A stretch of 14,049 nt of DNA. Source: Cellvibrionales bacterium (GTDB lineage Bacteria > Pseudomonadota > Gammaproteobacteria > Pseudomonadales > JAHEGP01). The stretch spans positions 1 to 14,049 of the forward strand of contig JAHEGP010000060.1 of the NCBI GenBank assembly GCA_024645065.1, read 5' to 3'. The position numbers were made by a program, and so were the translations under genes. Positions 13,300-14,049 of this stretch are shown here, in pieces. Every line of letters begins with the position of its first letter. Position 1 is the stretch's first letter. A model generated the notes under the pieces. It was not told the origin of the DNA. It did no database searches and worked only from the letters and a program-made list of their open reading frames with translations.

Positions 13300-14049
13300 T
13301 GCTTGCGCCTGCTATTGAACTGCACTAGACCATCACTATCTAGATGAAAACCATAACCGAAGGGGTCATTGGGGATGCCCTCGAGATAGCCCGCTGCAAC
13401 CAGTTGCTCAATACTGGATATCGATTCGCCCCGCTCCTGCTCATAACGCCCGGCGGCCTGTCGCAACCACAATAATATTTTCAAGCGATCGATGCGGCCC
13501 TGCAACAGGCGCTGTATTTGTGGGTCGTTACTGGTGTCTTTGAGCGCGGTAATCACGCCAATCGCGGCACGGGGATCGTCGCCCAGGGAAATCCACTTTG
13601 CCGCAATTGCCTTAAACGACTCGCGATTAATGCCGTCGGTGCGACTGGAGGAAAGCTCTACCAGCTCTGCGGCGGCTTGAAAGTTTTTATTGAAATAATA
13701 CTCGTTGAAACCCTGGTAGAAGGGCGGCATGAAATCCCAGTCGCGACTTTTAGTAGCGCGGTCGAGGATAAACTGGGCGTCTTCCACCTGCCCCCACCAG
13801 GGCAGAATTGCCGCCGCCACATAGCTGTTGTCTTCCTGGCGTGGATTGAGAATGGCTACCTGGCGCTGCACCTTGGCCTGCACTTCGTAGGTCAGCTCGT
13901 CCTTCACATCACCGCCGATCATCATGGCGCGAAATACCCCGATATTGGCCGCCAGATGACGATCGCCCCCAGCCAGTAACACTTCAATATAGCCGGGAAT
14001 CACTACCCGCAAAATATCGTCTTCCTGGGCCCTCGGCAGTGACTTGAGG
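13296..14049 (-). CDS. Unrecognised helical-repeat protein, 5' end beyond the window
   Basis: About 250 C-terminal residues are visible and the frame is open to the right edge, so the true start lies outside. A TTG at 14010-14012 is in frame but is most likely an internal Leu codon. The visible part is mainly amphipathic helices with TPR-like character (for example the stretch with WWGQVEDAQFILDRA and the one with FQAAAELVEL). A C-terminal segment (LVAAGYLEGIPNDPFGYGF) resembles the Asp-Pro-Phe-Gly turn seen near the ends of type II pseudopilin-like proteins, though no pilin N-terminus is available to judge. The stop overlaps the ABC gene start by 4 nt, so the two genes are cotranscribed and likely serve the same export function. 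I do not recognise the family. Confidence 0.75.
   Translation of the reverse strand, partial: LKSLPRAQEDDILRVVIPGYIEVLLAGGDRHLAANIGVFRAMMIGGDVKDELTYEVQAKVQRQVAILNPRQEDNSYVAAAILPWWGQVEDAQFILDRATKSRDWDFMPPFYQGFNEYYFNKNFQAAAELVELSSSRTDGINRESFKAIAAKWISLGDDPRAAIGVITALKDTSNDPQIQRLLQGRIDRLKILLWLRQAAGRYEQERGESISSIEQLVAAGYLEGIPNDPFGYGFHLDSDGLVQFNSRRKQ

Noticed and set aside
1..14049. Mobile element, CRISPR array, toxin-antitoxin pair or phage defence island
   Set aside because: I found no transposase, integrase, terminal repeats, spaced repeat array, toxin/antitoxin-like small gene pair or nuclease gene; gene content is chromosomal housekeeping and signalling.

Overview
The window is a dense, gene-rich piece of a Gram-negative chromosome, most likely from a gammaproteobacterium. 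The evidence is a TerB-plus-J-domain DjlA, a WaaP/InaA-type LPS kinase, a colinear ArnT, Shine-Dalgarno (SD) sites and several c-di-GMP proteins. A marine lineage such as Halieaceae/Cellvibrionales is my guess from protein style and moderate-to-high GC; it is unproven. I see no insertion sequence, phage gene, CRISPR array, tRNA or rRNA. Twelve protein-coding genes are supported, the last cut by the right edge.

Left block (1-3428, + strand): a glyoxalase I (gloA-like), a dCache-HAMP-HD-GYP c-di-GMP phosphodiesterase and a short-chain dehydrogenase are packed closely, with gaps of 9 and 24 nt. A hairpin terminator closes the set at 3404-3428. The dehydrogenase has Ala where the catalytic Lys of the YxxxK motif should be. 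A sigma70-like promoter starts in the terminator T-tract and drives a rhodanese-domain gene and a VanX-type D-Ala-D-Ala dipeptidase (3487-4709). This pair converges on a minus-strand djlA and LPS-kinase-like pair (6426 back to 4833).

Middle block (6762-11299): a GAF/DUF484-like GGDEF diguanylate cyclase (minus strand, intact GGEEF and RxxD inhibitory site) diverges from a multi-pass membrane protein (plus strand). The latter's C-terminal GGDEF domain has lost its active site (TSNRI) but keeps an RxxD inhibitory-site motif at the canonical spacing, the signature of a c-di-GMP receptor. A 12-bp perfect palindrome lies between the two. The membrane protein is followed after 58 nt by a full-length ArnT-like lipid-A sugar transferase.

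Right block (11557-14049): a soluble GT2 glycosyltransferase converges, with 9 bp between stops, on an ABC ATPase. The ATPase overlaps by 4 nt the end of an unrecognised, edge-truncated upstream gene.

Taken together: one enzyme that makes c-di-GMP, one that probably degrades it and one putative membrane receptor lie within about 9 kb, interleaved with envelope-modifying genes (D-Ala-D-Ala hydrolysis, LPS phosphorylation, ArnT, GT2). The most interesting hypothesis is that the degenerate GGDEF membrane protein is a c-di-GMP receptor linked to surface glycan modification. That link is inference from gene order and motifs.
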